DNA of 64,000 nucleotides from Plecoglossus altivelis (taxonomy: Eukaryota > Chordata > Actinopteri > Osmeriformes > Plecoglossidae): assembly GCA_036571765.1 (NCBI GenBank), contig BROE01000003.1, positions 14,893,716 to 14,957,715 of the forward strand, read 5' to 3'. This document shows, in pieces, positions 1 to 13,372 of this stretch (position 1 is the first letter of the stretch; each line of letters begins with the position of its first letter). Below the pieces are notes generated by a model. It had not been told where the DNA came from. It ran no database searches and saw nothing but the letters and a program-made list of their open reading frames with translations. The position numbers were made by a program, and so were the translations under genes.

Positions 1-2810
1 CTGCCTGCTCTTCATCTAAACCCTCCCAACAGAAGACTAATGGCCGAGTTAAACAACAATGCAAACGCAGGAACGTTGCTGCCAGGTCAAAATTACATCT
101 GCAAATGCCTTTAACTGGGGAGGTAATGACAAAATAATGTACTGCTAAGGTCATAAAAATAATGCTTTCTTGTAATGTTAGGCCATTAGAGAGAATGAAT
201 GACCACGGTAAAACGTGACATCACAGTTACTCTAAGACTGATTTATATGCTGAGACGAGACAGAGGTAGACTTTGGAGTGTGCACAGATCAAAGTCAAGC
301 TGCAAGAGCCTGAAAACAAACTGAGTGTGTATTTAAAGACGGCAGCCTGTTTTATAGATTTAAGGCTGGCTGTGTACCTGAGATTGTCTACAGTTGGACA
401 CATTGTGGACTCGCTGCTTACTGTTTCCCCCTCTTTAAGGTGAGGACTGCTCGGTGCAGCTGATAAGGAAACACAGCACAGTCGAGCACATAGCAGCTCT
501 GGTCCCATCCAGGAAACCTGGAAACCTGCAGCTGACAGTTCAGAGCATGTTGGTTTCCAGTGGCAGACAGCACATCTCTGATCTAGTCAAACCAGCCCTT
601 TAAACCAGGCAACGCCATCCTTCTCCCGTCTTAAACAGCTGACAGAGAGCCAGCTGGCCTCCCCCTCAACTCCCTCATCCCACGTTCCCCGCCCAACAGT
701 CTAACCGTTGCTACCTGAAATCATCACCCCGCCTCTGCAGGGCTACAAACAAACAGACCATACGAATGCCTTCATGTCACAGCTATGACACAGCAGCCTG
801 CGTCCCTTCGGAGTGACATCATCAAGCCACGGTGGGCCGACGCAGGCAGAGAGGGGAGTCTGAGTGGGTCTGATAAGGAGCATCTGAACAGGAGCCATCT
901 GGAGAACAGGGCTGCTCTTTGGCAGACAGACTCACCAATCAGCTTCTGTCAACATACAGTAGTGTGTTATGTATGCAGCAGTGATGAGGATGTCAAAGCA
1001 GACAGGGGGGGGGGATAGTGTTACTAAGCTTAGGCTAGTTTGTAGCCATCGTGCGTCTCCTTGGTCTGTTTCAGGCGCTCGCTTTCACGGCCTGTTCAGA
1101 TGCAGCGCTGTTCTGTTTTACATTCTCACGCCATCTCCGGAGACCAGAGGATTCCCGCAAGAGAATAGAAATCACGACGTGACAATGGAGAGAAAGGAAA
1201 AGGCTGTAAACGGCTGTGACGTCTCCCCCGATGACCACACAATGCGATCAGAAGACGCCATCGATGGGCTCCTAGCGGCGCTCTGATTCCCGAGGCAACA
1301 GAAAAGACGGCCGAAGCACCGGCACGTACTTTCTGGATTTTCAACGACAAACGAGAGAAGCGAAACTCAATTTCCTTTTTCATTATCTGTAATCATGAGT
1401 ATGAAGCGGGGAGGTGCAGAAGAGGAGCAATTTTCCAACTGTTAGTCACAGGACGGTGGGAAGAAAGAGAATGAGGGTGCGTGTGTGTTGAAATGGAGAG
1501 CGCAGCGGGGCGGTCAAGGGTTTCATTGCCGTGTGTAAACCTGGTTGCATAAACCTTAACAGGTCAACCACTGCAGATGGCTATTTCTGGTACTGAAAGC
1601 AAAAACAGGATGTGTGAATCACAATGACAATACACTCATTCACACAATTATGTTCGCTCCATAATGAACTTTTTTACATAGTAAAGTAAGAAATCAAGGC
1701 CAGTTCACCAACATTATGACCAAATAACAAATATTATAGTCTCTTACTGTTAAGAGCAAATTTACATGGTTTTGACAGTTTAATGTTGCCATGTGAATAA
1801 ATCCCATTCATAGAATTGTTTGAAAAATAAACGTGATTCATGTTGCCAATGACTTTGTAAGCATTAAATCTTCTTAACGGGCTCTTTATCCAGCGGTACA
1901 GTATTTATTCTATCCTTTAAGTTTGCATGAAGCTGACAGTGTTGTCTTGCCTCACGGACCAGACAGGCAGAAATATACTGAAATGAAAAATATGATGATA
2001 ATTGCAGCAGAACGGGAAAAGAACGCCTCCACAAAGGAAAGAAAGATAAGAAGACTGAACCGAACTAAAGCCAAACGGATTAATTTATTTTCCATGAAAA
2101 AAGACCATTATGAAAATCACTGTGTCTGACTTTTGTGGCTATATTTCTGGCTAAAGAAATACCTCCACACAGAGACAGCAGGACTTCCTCCAACAGTGTC
2201 AGAAATGAAAAGTGTAGAGAGGGTGAGAGCGGGGAGGAGAATCAGTCTGGTTTAAAATGGTACGAAGGTCACTGTGGACCAGTCTGTGATTAGGCTTCTA
2301 CTGCAAAGTACTGTGACTTTCTCAAACTCCTGTTGTGATCGGATGTTATCAGCTGGTGAGAACATGCCAAAGGTACCAAGGCACACAGATACCGTACCAA
2401 AGGTTTGTAAGATTTTGTAAACGTTTCACAAAGGAAAAGAAGAGATATAGTCAAGTCAATTCTTATTTTTACAGTAACGATATATCCATCTTTTCAGTCA
2501 TGCTGAGTTTCTCAGTACCACTGACTGGCCCACAAGATGAAGAGTGATTTGAAAGTCTTCACTCTGTGCCAAGCATACGCTTCTCAACCAGCATCAAATC
2601 GATCAATCGTGTGGCTACAGTATATGTTTAAGTATAAGGCTAAAGTCAGTACAAATGTAGAAATGAGTGTAACTGTAGTTTAGTTGGCCATTCAGATAAA
2701 TGTGTGTGACTGCGCCCATGGCTATTAGTCATATCAACACACTGATGGGCCTATTATACCCATAATTAACTAGAGAACATTGGACACGGTCTTGATAACA
2801 TTTTGAATTT
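1..2810. other. intergenic DNA, no gene recognised
   Basis: No coding exon with family similarity or good splice borders seen. Short open frames here are of chance length. Around 1080-1370 the sequence is more CpG-rich and less repetitive than its surroundings. Confidence 0.6.
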
Positions 2811-2848
2811 GTGTGTGTGTGTGTGTGAGAGAGAGAGTGTGTGTGTGT

Positions 2849-2893
<45 letters not shown>

Positions 2894-2926
2894 AGACAGA
2901 GAGAGAGAGAGAGTGTGTGTGTGTGG
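2811..2926. repeat. compound (GT)n/(GA)n microsatellite
   Basis: Alternating GT runs interrupted by GAGAGA and a single GTAT. Open frames on both strands here (Cys-Val or His-Thr repeats) are products of the repeat. Confidence 0.95.
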
Positions 2927-3639
2927 TGGAGATGGTGTCCATGGTCTTCCCACACCAAGTTCCAGAGTGAACCAAACCACATGATCAACCAAACAGATTT
3001 CAATCCCATCCTTGTTTACTAATCTGAAGCAGATACAATGCAGAACGTACTGAAGGGCATTCAGTCTGTCCATTAAAACAGGCAAACAATGTCCTGAGGA
3101 CAGGGGCCAGATGCCAATGTTGGCTGCGATCAGAACAGACAGCAGATCAGCCCTGCCCTCTTTGCAACCCTTACACTGGTGGTCTTCTGTCTGCTTTGCA
3201 GAGCAGCATTAGTGATGTTTGTTCCAGATAATAGGTGCACAACGTTCCCTTGTAAAAGGATCACCCGAAACGGCTTGTTTCCAGAACGGTCCGCTCCCAT
3301 CACACTTGACACGATGAGCGTGGACGCTGAAGGACGGAGGAAGGAGTTCAAAGGGTATCTGGTTAACAAATGTTGCCTAAGGCTGTTCACAGAGAAAGGG
3401 CAGGCTCTGGTTGATGCACATCGGTAGAATCCCAGCAGCCCCTGAAACACTCCCCAGTAGTTCGCCACTGGACTAGTTATTACAAGCAGCACATCAGTCT
3501 AAGATGTGAGTCTGTTCGAGTCATCAGTCTTGTTTCGTGACCCTACACGTGTATTGAGGAAATACTTTTTGCCAGATTGCCAAAGGCAAAACAGCCAACA
3601 GTGACTCTCGTTTTCTCTGTCTTTATTTTTTAACCTCTT

Positions 3640-3677
<38 letters not shown>
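3640..3677. repeat. (CT)n microsatellite
   Basis: About 19 uninterrupted CT units. Confidence 0.95.
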
Positions 3678-3680
<3 letters not shown>

Positions 3681-3945
3681 CTATGTGCAAGTTATCAGCT
3701 AGTCAACGTGTCAAAATGCCATGCTAGTGGCGTCCACTGCAGTGCCATGCACCCATGAAGTGTGGAGACAACCCACGCCTCGCTGCAGCAGCTGCAGAGA
3801 GGGAAACAGGCTTTCACTCATTAGAAGGGTTTAGCTTCAATTAAGAGCTCTAATTGTCTAATCCTGGTGGAGGAGGATTGATGAAGCTGCTCTAACCCAT
3901 CTGCTGCTGACAGAGTCTGGGACTCAGGGAGAGAACACACTTTCA

Positions 3946-4130
3946 CAAACACATACACACTCACGTGGGCACACACACTCACGTGGACACACACACACTC
4001 ACATGGACACGCTCACATGGACACATGCTCACACGGACACACACACTCATGTGGACAAATACGCACACAGAAACATACATGGGTGCACACGTGCGGGTCA
4101 TGCACACACACACTCACGGGGACACGTACT
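3946..4130. repeat. CA-rich minisatellite
   Basis: Degenerate units around CACACTCACGTGGACACACA, repeated about ten times with frequent ACGTGG/ACATGG variants. Confidence 0.85.
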
Positions 4131-4169
4131 GGCATGTGGAATCCATCGACAAACACTCCAAATTCAGAG

Positions 4170-4338
4170 GAAAAGACACAGGGAGAGATAGAGAGACAGA
4201 GAGACACAGAGAGAGAGAGACAGATAGACAAACAGAGAGAGACAGAGACAGAGTCGGACAGAGAGAGAGACAGAGCGAGAGAGACAGAGAGACAGAGAGA
4301 GACAGAGAGTGATGGAGAGAGAGAGACAGAGAGTGATG

Positions 4339-4390
<52 letters not shown>
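4170..4390. repeat. (GA)n / GAGACA purine tract
   Basis: About 220 bp of strand-asymmetric GAGA and GACAGA units with two GAGTGATG interruptions. A polypurine tract of this kind can take up non-B structure. Confidence 0.93.
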
Positions 4391-4392
<2 letters not shown>

Positions 4393-4799
4393 GGGTAGCA
4401 ATACCTCAACGTCGCTACCGATATTTACATCTGATATTGTATCTGAAAGCACAGTCTAATCATCAACGCGACTTCATCACCGCAAGAGTGTTCTTGTAAA
4501 GAGTGTTGGCTGAGCGCTGGGCTGCAGAGAGCTGGAGTGCTTCGTAAAGAGATCCATATGTGTGAGGAGCGATCCTGATACTGTAATAACAGTGATCTCA
4601 GCATAGCCTCCAACCCATTGTTATGTTATATGGTCACTGTGTCATGTGGGAATGATTTCCTGGAGAGGAGAGCCTTGTTAATGGTCTCTGGTGTCAAAAA
4701 CTCTCACTCCAATACTGACTGCCCGGACCCCTCCAAGATAGATGTGTGTTGTGTTGGTTAGATGTGAGGAAACCTTAGTCCAGTTTATTTACTAACAGG

Positions 4800-4880
4800 A
4801 GAAGAGAAGGTAGGAGAGGAGATGAGAAGATAGGGGAAGATAGGAGAGGAGATGAGAAGATAGGAGAGGAGATGAGAAGA
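4800..4880. repeat. 20-bp purine minisatellite
   Basis: About four copies of a GATAGGAGAGGAGATGAGAA-type unit with one shortened copy. Confidence 0.85.
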
Positions 4881-4943
4881 GCACAGAAGAAAAGACATTT
4901 CAAGGTCCATTAGGAGACCCAGTTAGCAGCTCATGGAACAAAG

Positions 4944-4982
4944 AGCCGATGTTCAGACGTTCAATCTACAAGTCCTTGTCTG
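4944..4982 (+). repeat. dispersed direct repeat, copy 1
   Basis: Shares AGCCGATGTTCAGA, GTTCAATCTACAA and GTCCTTGTCTG with 5272-5328. Not low complexity. Confidence 0.8.
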
Positions 4983-5271
4983 ATCATGGTGGAAGACAAA
5001 CAAGTTGTTATTGGTAACAGATGGGTAAAGCCAAGCATTAAAATCTCCATGTAATGAGCTGATTGTATGTATTGATCGGATCTTTCATTTACAGAACTTT
5101 AGAAAAAAACTACAGATCTCTGAAGGATTGTGGGTAGTGTGTTGGCCGAGTGTTTGCGTTGGCACGTGTGGGGAGTCTACCTCTTGTAATTTCTCCTGAG
5201 ACGATCCATCTGTTTCATTTTTACAGCCAAAATATTTGATTGATACAAGCTTAGTATCAACACTTTCAAAC

Positions 5272-5328
5272 AGCCGATGTTCAGATGTTCAATCTACAAT
5301 CTATGTTCAAACTACAAGTCCTTGTCTG
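5272..5328 (+). repeat. dispersed direct repeat, copy 2 with internal insertion
   Basis: Same sequence as 4944-4982 with one substitution and about 18 extra bases that partly repeat its own middle (TGTTCAA...CTACAA). Confidence 0.8.
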
Positions 5329-5560
5329 TTTTTCATCAGGGCTTCACTTAGACAACTCTATCTTTATTCCATCCTACACCGGGATGGGTTTCATGAACAA
5401 AGAGACTGTTAGAGAGTCCTAGGTTTGGCAATTAGTATTTTCTAATCTGTATGACCCCAATCTCTAGGTTATGCTCAGCGGCCAATTGGAGTAGGAGCTG
5501 GCCTGTGTCTCACAGCGGACAACCTTGATGTGCGTCGGTGACTTAAAGCAGGTGTGTATT

Positions 5561-5600
5561 ATGTTACGTAGGATACCTACGTAGGATACCTACGTAACAT
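5561..5600. repeat. near-palindrome with tandem GTAGGATACCTAC units
   Basis: The ends ATGTTACGTAGG and CCTACGTAACAT are exact reverse complements; between them two copies of GGATACCTACGT lie in tandem. Confidence 0.85.
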
Positions 5601-6321
5601 CAGACCTCAGAACCACTAACAGAGCGCCCTCTCCTCTGCCTTCTCCACCCCCACACAGTGTGCGTCTGGACAGAAAACAGCCACAGGCTAATGAAGGAGC
5701 CTGAATGTACCACCATGTTAACTCCAGCGTGAACAGAATGAGGAAACAGCCTGTGCATTTACATCACATTTGACATTTCATTCATTTTTTCCAGACGTTT
5801 TGACCTGAAGTGATTCACAAGGAGGTCACATTGTACGTACACCCGCAGTGTCATCAAATACCAGCAGGGTCCAGTTCTTCAAGAGTGGCAGTATTTTAAA
5901 GGTTGGTGCCAGGAAACAGTCGCGGGTCAATGACAACAGCCTTCAGCGGGGCAGAAATGGTCTAGAACCTTCCTTCTACAGTCCCTCAAGATCACTGCGA
6001 GACCACAGAACATTGGCCGTGTCATTCAACACAGAGTATCTAACAAACAGTAGCCCGCAACTGTCTGCAGCAGAGTTTATGACAAGCTTTTACAGACTTT
6101 TACCATCATGTCTGGATGGAGAATTCTTCCAAATAAAGGCTTTTTCCAGCCATTTGTCTGTGCAGATTTGCGCCCGTGCCTGACTGAGTGATGTGTTTCC
6201 AGACCAGCAGGCAGCTGCAGCGTGGACGCTCTGTAGCACTTACAGTCAGACCACAGCGGTTTACGAGGGTGACTAGAGGACTGCACTGCATGTGTGACAG
6301 GTCTGCGTATTCAGACAAGGA

Positions 6322-6562
6322 CGCACACACACACACACACATACGCACGCACACACACACATGCACACCATGTCTCTCCTGAGACATGATGACATGATGA
6401 GCGCTGAAAGGAAGAGGTGTCTTTGATGAACTTCGGCCAAATTCAGCCCTGCTGCAAGAACAACAGAGAATGGACTAATCTCACACGCTCCCACGCACAC
6501 TCCCACTCACACGCGCTTGCACACTCCCACACAGCCTCCCACACACACGCACATAAACACAC
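6322..6562. repeat. (CA)n tracts
   Basis: (CA)n at 6324-6364 and a looser CACTCCCACACACAC-type stretch at 6482-6562, separated by ordinary sequence. Confidence 0.85.
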
Positions 6563-7129
6563 TGGCCTCAGTATCTCACCCTAGGTGACAAGGGACCAGA
6601 TGGTCCTGAGTTTAATTTCAGTATTGCAAGCAAAAGGTGTAGTCATTGTGCTTGGTTGGGTGTCAGAATGTCCTGTCCTGTAGCATGTCTTTCACACACA
6701 CGACTCCCATGTCCTGAAGTCCTTTGTCATAAGATGGAGGAGTGCTATAAGAGACCCATCCCATGACAACTCTGTCTGAGGCACAAACGACTACTGGGAT
6801 CAAAGATGACGCCTTTTGTCTGTAAAACTTTAACGTGCGCCTCATAAAAGAGGGGAATGCACCTTTATGGAGAAGCCCGTTCACCCTGGGAGGGCCTGTG
6901 TCAGACAGGGGAGGGGGGGCAGGAGGACCCACCGCCCCACACCTCAGGGCTGGGAAAATTGTGAGGTGGTTCAAGACCAGGACCCAGCAGAACTGTAACT
7001 GCTGGGGGGCCTGCTGGTTAGACTGCTGACAGAACTGGCCTGTGTGGGCCTCCTGCTAGCTCCATGACCTCAAACCTCCCTAGTCTCACTGGAGCTACAC
7101 ATCTACTACGTCTCTCTGTCGCTCTCAAT

Positions 7130-7202
7130 GTCTCTCTCTCACACACTGTCCTTCTCTCTCACACACTCTGTCCTTTTATCTCTCACACACACTCTCTTCC
7201 TG

Positions 7203-7238
<36 letters not shown>

Positions 7239-7240
7239 CC

Positions 7241-7271
<31 letters not shown>

Positions 7272-7275
7272 CGCG
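7130..7275. repeat. (CT)n pyrimidine tract
   Basis: CTCTCT with CACACA and CCCT interruptions. Leu/Ser-rich frames over it are artefacts. Confidence 0.93.
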
Positions 7276-8149
7276 ACCCCCCCCCTCTCTCCCTCTCCAT
7301 CTCGTATTTATGCCTCCCTCTTACTCCTCCGCAATCTGCCATGTACTTCATTTACCAAGGCCACATCATCCGTGATGACTCCCCCCCACTCCGGTCGGAC
7401 GCAGTGAGAAACGGCCTGGTGTCTCTCAAACGAAATACTTCATGTGAGGAAATGGCAGTTCATTTGTAGGAGAGAGAGGAATGTTGACTGCTGGTCCAAC
7501 CCAACCCAGCGGGAAACCTCTGAACGCTTTGACTTTGCTTGTCACCTGCAGCAGGAAGGAGCAAATGAGAGAGCCCAGTTGACAGATGCTTACCTGCCTG
7601 TGTACTAGAGGGAAAGGCGAGAGACTGGTGGCCCTCTGCAAGTTATTACACTTGATTCGGGCAAGCCGGACGGCCAAGCCTTGCCGATAAGACGTGCGCA
7701 CGCACAAACACGTTTACGCAATGTTCTACGCGTGCACAAATAGACAGACGCAGAAACGCAACGAAATTGGAGCTTCGAACCCCCGGACAATTTCAATGAA
7801 TCAAGACAAGGTTTCTGTTTATTGTAGCTCAAGTCAATAATCAGTCTTCCTATAAAGTACCGCAGCTATCAGCACGACGCCAGGAAATCGGCGTGCCGCT
7901 TGATGGATTGTATGTGTGCGTTAGTCCCCACACATGCTGCGAAGTGTCACGTCCACAGCGTGAAAAACTGCAGGCCTGGAATCAAGGCATGGACGACAAC
8001 AACATCTAAAAGGGCGCGCGGACTTTGTTTCCGTGATACATTGTTGGTCTTGCTTGCACAGCAGAGGAATAAGGGGAGGCTCACAGGAAGGCTGCATGCA
8101 TCAGGGGACGCGGTCTCATGAATACTTTGACGAAGAGGGATGGTTGAGA

Positions 8150-8171
8150 GCGAGAGGGGGGAAGAGAGAGC

Positions 8172-8216
<45 letters not shown>

Positions 8217-8280
8217 TGTGTAAGAGAGAGAGAGAGAGCAAGAGAGAGAAAGAGAGAGAGAGAGAATGAGAGAGGCAAAA
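8150..8280. repeat. (GA)n purine tract
   Basis: GAGAGA with scattered CAGAGA, GTGTGTAA and AAGAGA interruptions. Confidence 0.93.
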
Positions 8281-9335
8281 GTGGAGGGAGATGGAGAGTG
8301 GGGATAAGAAGAGAAAACGTCTAAGGGAAGGACGAGTCAAGGAGGAAGAGAATAAGAAGAAATAGGGCTCTCAGCACACAGATCTATTTTATTAGGCCTT
8401 GTGTCAGTTGGGTTGGCTGTGGCACTTCGCACACACAGCACGCACGCATGCAGACTCCACGCACAAACACTGTTTACACACAAAACCTCACAGAATGATT
8501 AACTTTTTCCCTGGGCTGATGAGGCGTAGCGTAAATAAATTACAAAGACATTAGGTTCCTCTAAACTACACCCTAGTACCCGCTCCCTCTCACCCACTCG
8601 CATAGCACCCGCCCCCCCCCCTTCATCACACATACATCACCCTCCCCATCCCCCCCACCCCCAGACCAGCCAGTTGGTGGTGGAGGACACACACAGAACG
8701 TTTCTGGGAATTGAACATGTAGGCTCAGGAACATTTGCGGAAGGACTTGGAGAAGCTCATTAGCCACGTGAGAAAAACATAGAATCCTGAGTCCCATCCA
8801 CAGGGGACAGCCTCGGTCGAAACGGAGCTTTTCGTCTCATTATGGAGACATTTCCATAAAACTGTCGTTTTGTAGGCTCACTATCAACTCATCAGTGGCA
8901 GTTTACTGACTGATAATGGCTGGGGAGAAAGCTTCCGTTGCTGAAGCTCATTAGCGATGACGTCTCAAACTGGGGGTTCGCTAATACAAGAGATATGCAA
9001 CATCTTCAGTCTTCTGACTGGTACTTCTCTATTTAACATTCCGTAAACCTCTGCTCCATGCCAATCAATTACGATCTTCACATATTCTAACTGTTCCTGT
9101 TCACTTCCGAGTTCTTCCATACCTCACACCAGGGCATCACATCATCAGACCAGCATGACCTAGCTCTGGGAGACAGTAGGTGTCCTCAAATGTGTCCAGA
9201 ATAAGATAAGGACACTTGGGTGTCCACAGTATTTACATAAAATGGAAATTTGCCCATTTGCATTCTGCAAGCTTGGATGAGACACAGCACAAAGAGCAAA
9301 GAAATATAAACAAGTCTAAGTGGAGTCAGGGAGTG

Positions 9336-9532
9336 GATGGGGCAGGGTGAGGCAGGGTCAGGGAGAGGCAGACACAGACGCAGGGGAGAGGCAGGGAGCA
9401 GGGAGAGGCAGGGGACAGGGAGAGGTAGAGGGCAGGGAGAGGCAGAGGGCAGGGAGAGGCAGGGGCAGGAAAAGGTAGAGGAGAGGCAGAGGAGGCAGAT
9501 AAAAGGAGTTCAGAAGAGAGAGAGAGAGATAA

Positions 9533-9565
<33 letters not shown>
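9336..9565. repeat. GGCAGGGAGA minisatellite followed by (GA)n
   Basis: Roughly ten degenerate copies of GGCAGGGAGAGGCAG, then GAGAGA to 9565. Strongly purine/G-rich on the plus strand. Confidence 0.88.
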
Positions 9566-11749
9566 CCAAGATTCTCCTACAAAGCCTCATTTAAATGTAT
9601 ATGCCTACATCAGTAACGCTGGATTAGCCTCTTATCAATACTTTGAATGCGGGCGTCTGCGTGTGACTGCAGGCTGGCTGTGTGAGACCCCAGCAGTGAG
9701 AGACAGAGCTTCAGGACCAGACACTGTCTGCTCTGCTGTCTGCTAGCCTCAAGCTGCATCCCTGGCATCTGAGACCAGAAGGCCATGTCAACATCATGAT
9801 GCTCAGGGTTCACAGGGTCTTGGCTCGTTTCCAAATATGCTTTGAACTCTGTTCTAAGTTGTGATCGAAATGTTCTTTTGGTTTCTGGTTTAAAGCTGGC
9901 ACAATGCTATCAACGGCGTGGAGCAAGCAGCAACGTCATCCAGTCGTACCCCAGATGGTTTCTCTCCTGTCTGTTGTTTATTGGATATCCTGCAGCCTTT
10001 TTGCCTTTGGAGTCGTTTTCCAATCCTGGCATTAACCTCAGGATGAACCGCACAAGAACGATCTGCACAATAGAAACGGAATCATTCAACCAGCAGTAGA
10101 ATGTGGATTGTCTGTACGTTGGCCAATCAGGAGTTATCTTCAGGCCCCATCCAGAGGAGCTCCTGGCATTCAAGGTACAGTACATTAGTCACAGTAATAT
10201 ACACCCATTAATCCAGCACATTCACTCCAAAATCCACTTCAACCAAAACCACACAAACCTTCCCCCTTCTTATAACATTACAGACGTCAGCGACGAGACG
10301 TGTTTCTGTCCAAAAATCACATACAAGGAGATAACAGACATACAAAGACAAACAAGGGCACCGTGGTGACGACATGCTCCTTATCCCGTCCCAAAGTGTC
10401 CCTGTGTCAGCCCTGGAGCTAGCTCTGTTCACCCCCAGCCTGCGACGTCACACACCAATCAGAGAGGCAAGAAGCACAGACTTACCTCTGTCACCTCCAG
10501 TGAAGCGCAAGTGACAGAATCCGACCCGTAGATTGGTATTCGGCTCAGTCCCACAACAGACACGGCGGAGCGATGGAGCTGGGTAATCGAAAGAAGAGAA
10601 GGTGCCTTTCAAGGTGAAGCTGAATGGAATGGGGATATGATAAGGATGATGGTTTTGGTGAAGGAGCGTAGAGGATGGAGAGACGAGGGGCAGCTGTGAA
10701 GTACATGTCTTGGAGCAGCACGGGGCGTGTCCGTGCGCTCGTGCCTCTAATGAGAGCTTCAGCCTGCATCCGTCAAGGAGGTCAACACCCCCTCGCTGCC
10801 CTCCAAGCCAGCTGTGGCCCCGTGTGGTTCTGATGCTGGATGACACCACCACAGCTCACACGCCAGTCCATTAAATCCTCATCGTTTTTGGACCCTCCAT
10901 GTCCTGCCACTGAATGAGATGAGTTTGTATTTTGATTTGATACTGACATGCATCCTGGGGTTCAACTTTGTTAGCCATTCCAAGACAGATGTGTTGTTGG
11001 GTGAAGTTATGGAATGTTTCTTCCCTCAGAAATGGAAAGCCCAGCAGATGCTAGAGTTTTCTTCTAACTCTCCTCTCTTACACGATACAGGAGGGACACA
11101 AATAAGCTCTCTCTCGATTTTTCCACCATCTTGCTTTAAGCAGAGTATTAAACTGCTGTCAGTCTCTCAGCAACCCCCCTCCACCCCCACTGAAACCTTA
11201 GTGAGGCCGTGTGTTGAACTTGGGAAGCCAACAGTTCCTGCAGAGCACTGACCAGCACGACCAACATGTCAGCAGCCAAGGAGATCTGACACACACTTCC
11301 CCAGCAAGCCCATGCAGCAAACTTGTGTGGACGACTGATGACAGATTAGTGTTTCTTGGCTGTGTGGACAAGAGACAGAGAATGAGATGTTGGTACAAAT
11401 CTGTCAGGAATGAGAGATTATGATCTGGTAGAGGAAACTTAGCTCAGGGTGAATGCTAATGTTGGTACCTTGTAATGTATCTTAGACTGTGGAGTGGAAT
11501 GAAGGCCAGGGTTAGGATGAAGGTTAGGTAACCTAGCCTAACTTAACATAGGTTGTGCTCGCAGTATACAATAGAATAAAACATAACAACAACACTATTC
11601 TTCTGAATGCCGATGTTGATAGGGCTTGAATGGTAATATATTCTATGTGGATTCCTGTTGGTGGAGCTTAGACAGGTTACTACGTTGTGGTTAGGGGACC
11701 AAATACATATGTTTCTGGTTGAAACCCAGGCCTTGTAATGGTCTTTTTC

Positions 11750-11945
11750 CATCTCTCCTTCCCTCTCCCTCCCTCTCTCTCTCCCTCCATCTCTCCCTCC
11801 CTCTCTCCTTCACTCGCTCCCTCCCTCATTCCCTCCCTCTATTCCATCCATCCCTCTCCTCCTCCCTCTGTCTCTCCATCCCTGCCACTCTTCCTCACTC
11901 CGTCCCTCCTTCTTTCCATCTCTCCCTCCCTCCTTCCCTCCCTCG
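11750..11945. repeat. (CCCT)n / (CT)n pyrimidine tract
   Basis: CTCCCTCC repeats with occasional ATTCC; the complementary strand is G-rich with many GGGAGG runs. Confidence 0.9.
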
Positions 11946-13139
11946 GTCATTCAGTTGTCTGCCAGTGACAGAGGCATTACTGTGGTCGCACAATGAAAGA
12001 TGGCAGCACAGTATTATTGCTGCGACTGCTTCTGCTATGTGACTAACCCTGAATGATCAAAGACTCAGCAAAAGCTCTGTGGCTGAACACAAGCCCTGTT
12101 TCACTTAGATTAGCACTTGCCGCGTACACGCACGCACACGAGCACACAAGCACTCCCGCCACCGACAAATCAAATCAAGGAAGGAGGAACCTGGGTTCGG
12201 CCTGAACCGAGACACACGCTCTTCCAGATCCTCGAAATCCCTGAAAGGTTTGACTTTAAAAACTCCCGTAGAGGAGTCGAACTGAGGGGAGGAGAGCTTC
12301 GTTTACTCAGCCATCGGTTTGCTGGCTAAATGGCCCAGTGATCCGTAGCATTTGCAGCTGCGGAGTACCTAACCCAGGTACACTGGACCAGAATATCTAG
12401 CCAGCATCCTTCTCTCCTGCAGGCTGGGCTAACAAAAGCCTGGGCAAAGCCAGCTGGACAAGCCAGACAAGTTATTGTGCCGTTAGGTCACTGTTGCCAA
12501 CTCATACAATACTGTACCCAACTCCACAAACTCCTCTGTTCCAGTCTTGGACAAACAGTGTCTGTCAGCAGCCATCAGGCTTTCCACTGCAGACATTGTT
12601 GGTGGGTTCATTAAGGATGTGTTATGTATCCACAGCAGAGGAGGAACACCCTGGGCAGGTCCAGGTCAGGGTTCACAACTGATCCGTTTCTTTGCGGGCA
12701 GATAGAACCATAGAATCCATTGTGTTGGGTTGATGTACTGTAGCGCGTCTTATCCATCTCCAGGCCCTGTCTTGGAATTAGTCAACTGCTTCCACACATT
12801 GTTGAAACTTGCTGTGGAGAAGTCGAATCAGAGAAAGGGAAAGAAATCAAGGTTTCTGAGTGAGCGCCAAAGTCTTTTTCAGTTGCTAATGGAGCTTGAA
12901 AGTTGGAAATAGATGGCTAACAGTCTTTGAGTCTAATCTAATACCCCACAGTAAACACATCTCCACAGTTGAAAGGTGACAGATGAAGATCCGGCTGTAG
13001 TCTCATTGCATGTTGTTTACGTTGTAGCGGTGTGATTCAGAAGGGAGAGGCGATACTCTCAAAACAAACAACTTCTTTTCTAATCAACAGCAGGGTTATC
13101 TCTCTACCTCCGGCGGCTAGCTTTCCACATCCCCTCTTT

Positions 13140-13195
13140 CCAGTCTCTCCTTCCCTCCCTCCCCTCCCTCCCTGCCCTCCCTCCCTGTCTCTTGC
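13140..13195. repeat. CCCTCCCTCC tract
   Basis: C-rich tract of CCCT units; four or more C-runs close together could form an i-motif/G-quadruplex pair. Confidence 0.75.
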
Positions 13196-13372
13196 TTCTT
13201 CTCCTCTCTACCTTCAACCCTTCAGCCCTCTCCTCTTCCAGCCCTTCAAGTTAATGGACCACATTACAGGCAGGCTAAAAATAGCCTCGCCGCAAACTCA
13301 AATCTCTTTTTTCCCCTCCTTCTTTCAAGCATCCTAGCCTTTTCTGTTCTTCTTTTTTCCCCCTTCTCCCAC

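Noticed and set aside
2729..3085. His-Thr / Leu-Ser repeat frames
   Set aside because: Translation of (GT)n/(GA)n microsatellite, seen in all frames.
3130..3492. Overlapping open frames on both strands
   Set aside because: No family similarity recognised; overlap of two chance frames in GC-balanced DNA is expected.
10448..10852. 134-codon minus-strand frame
   Set aside because: No domain, and composition is not protein-like at the ends; no exon borders.
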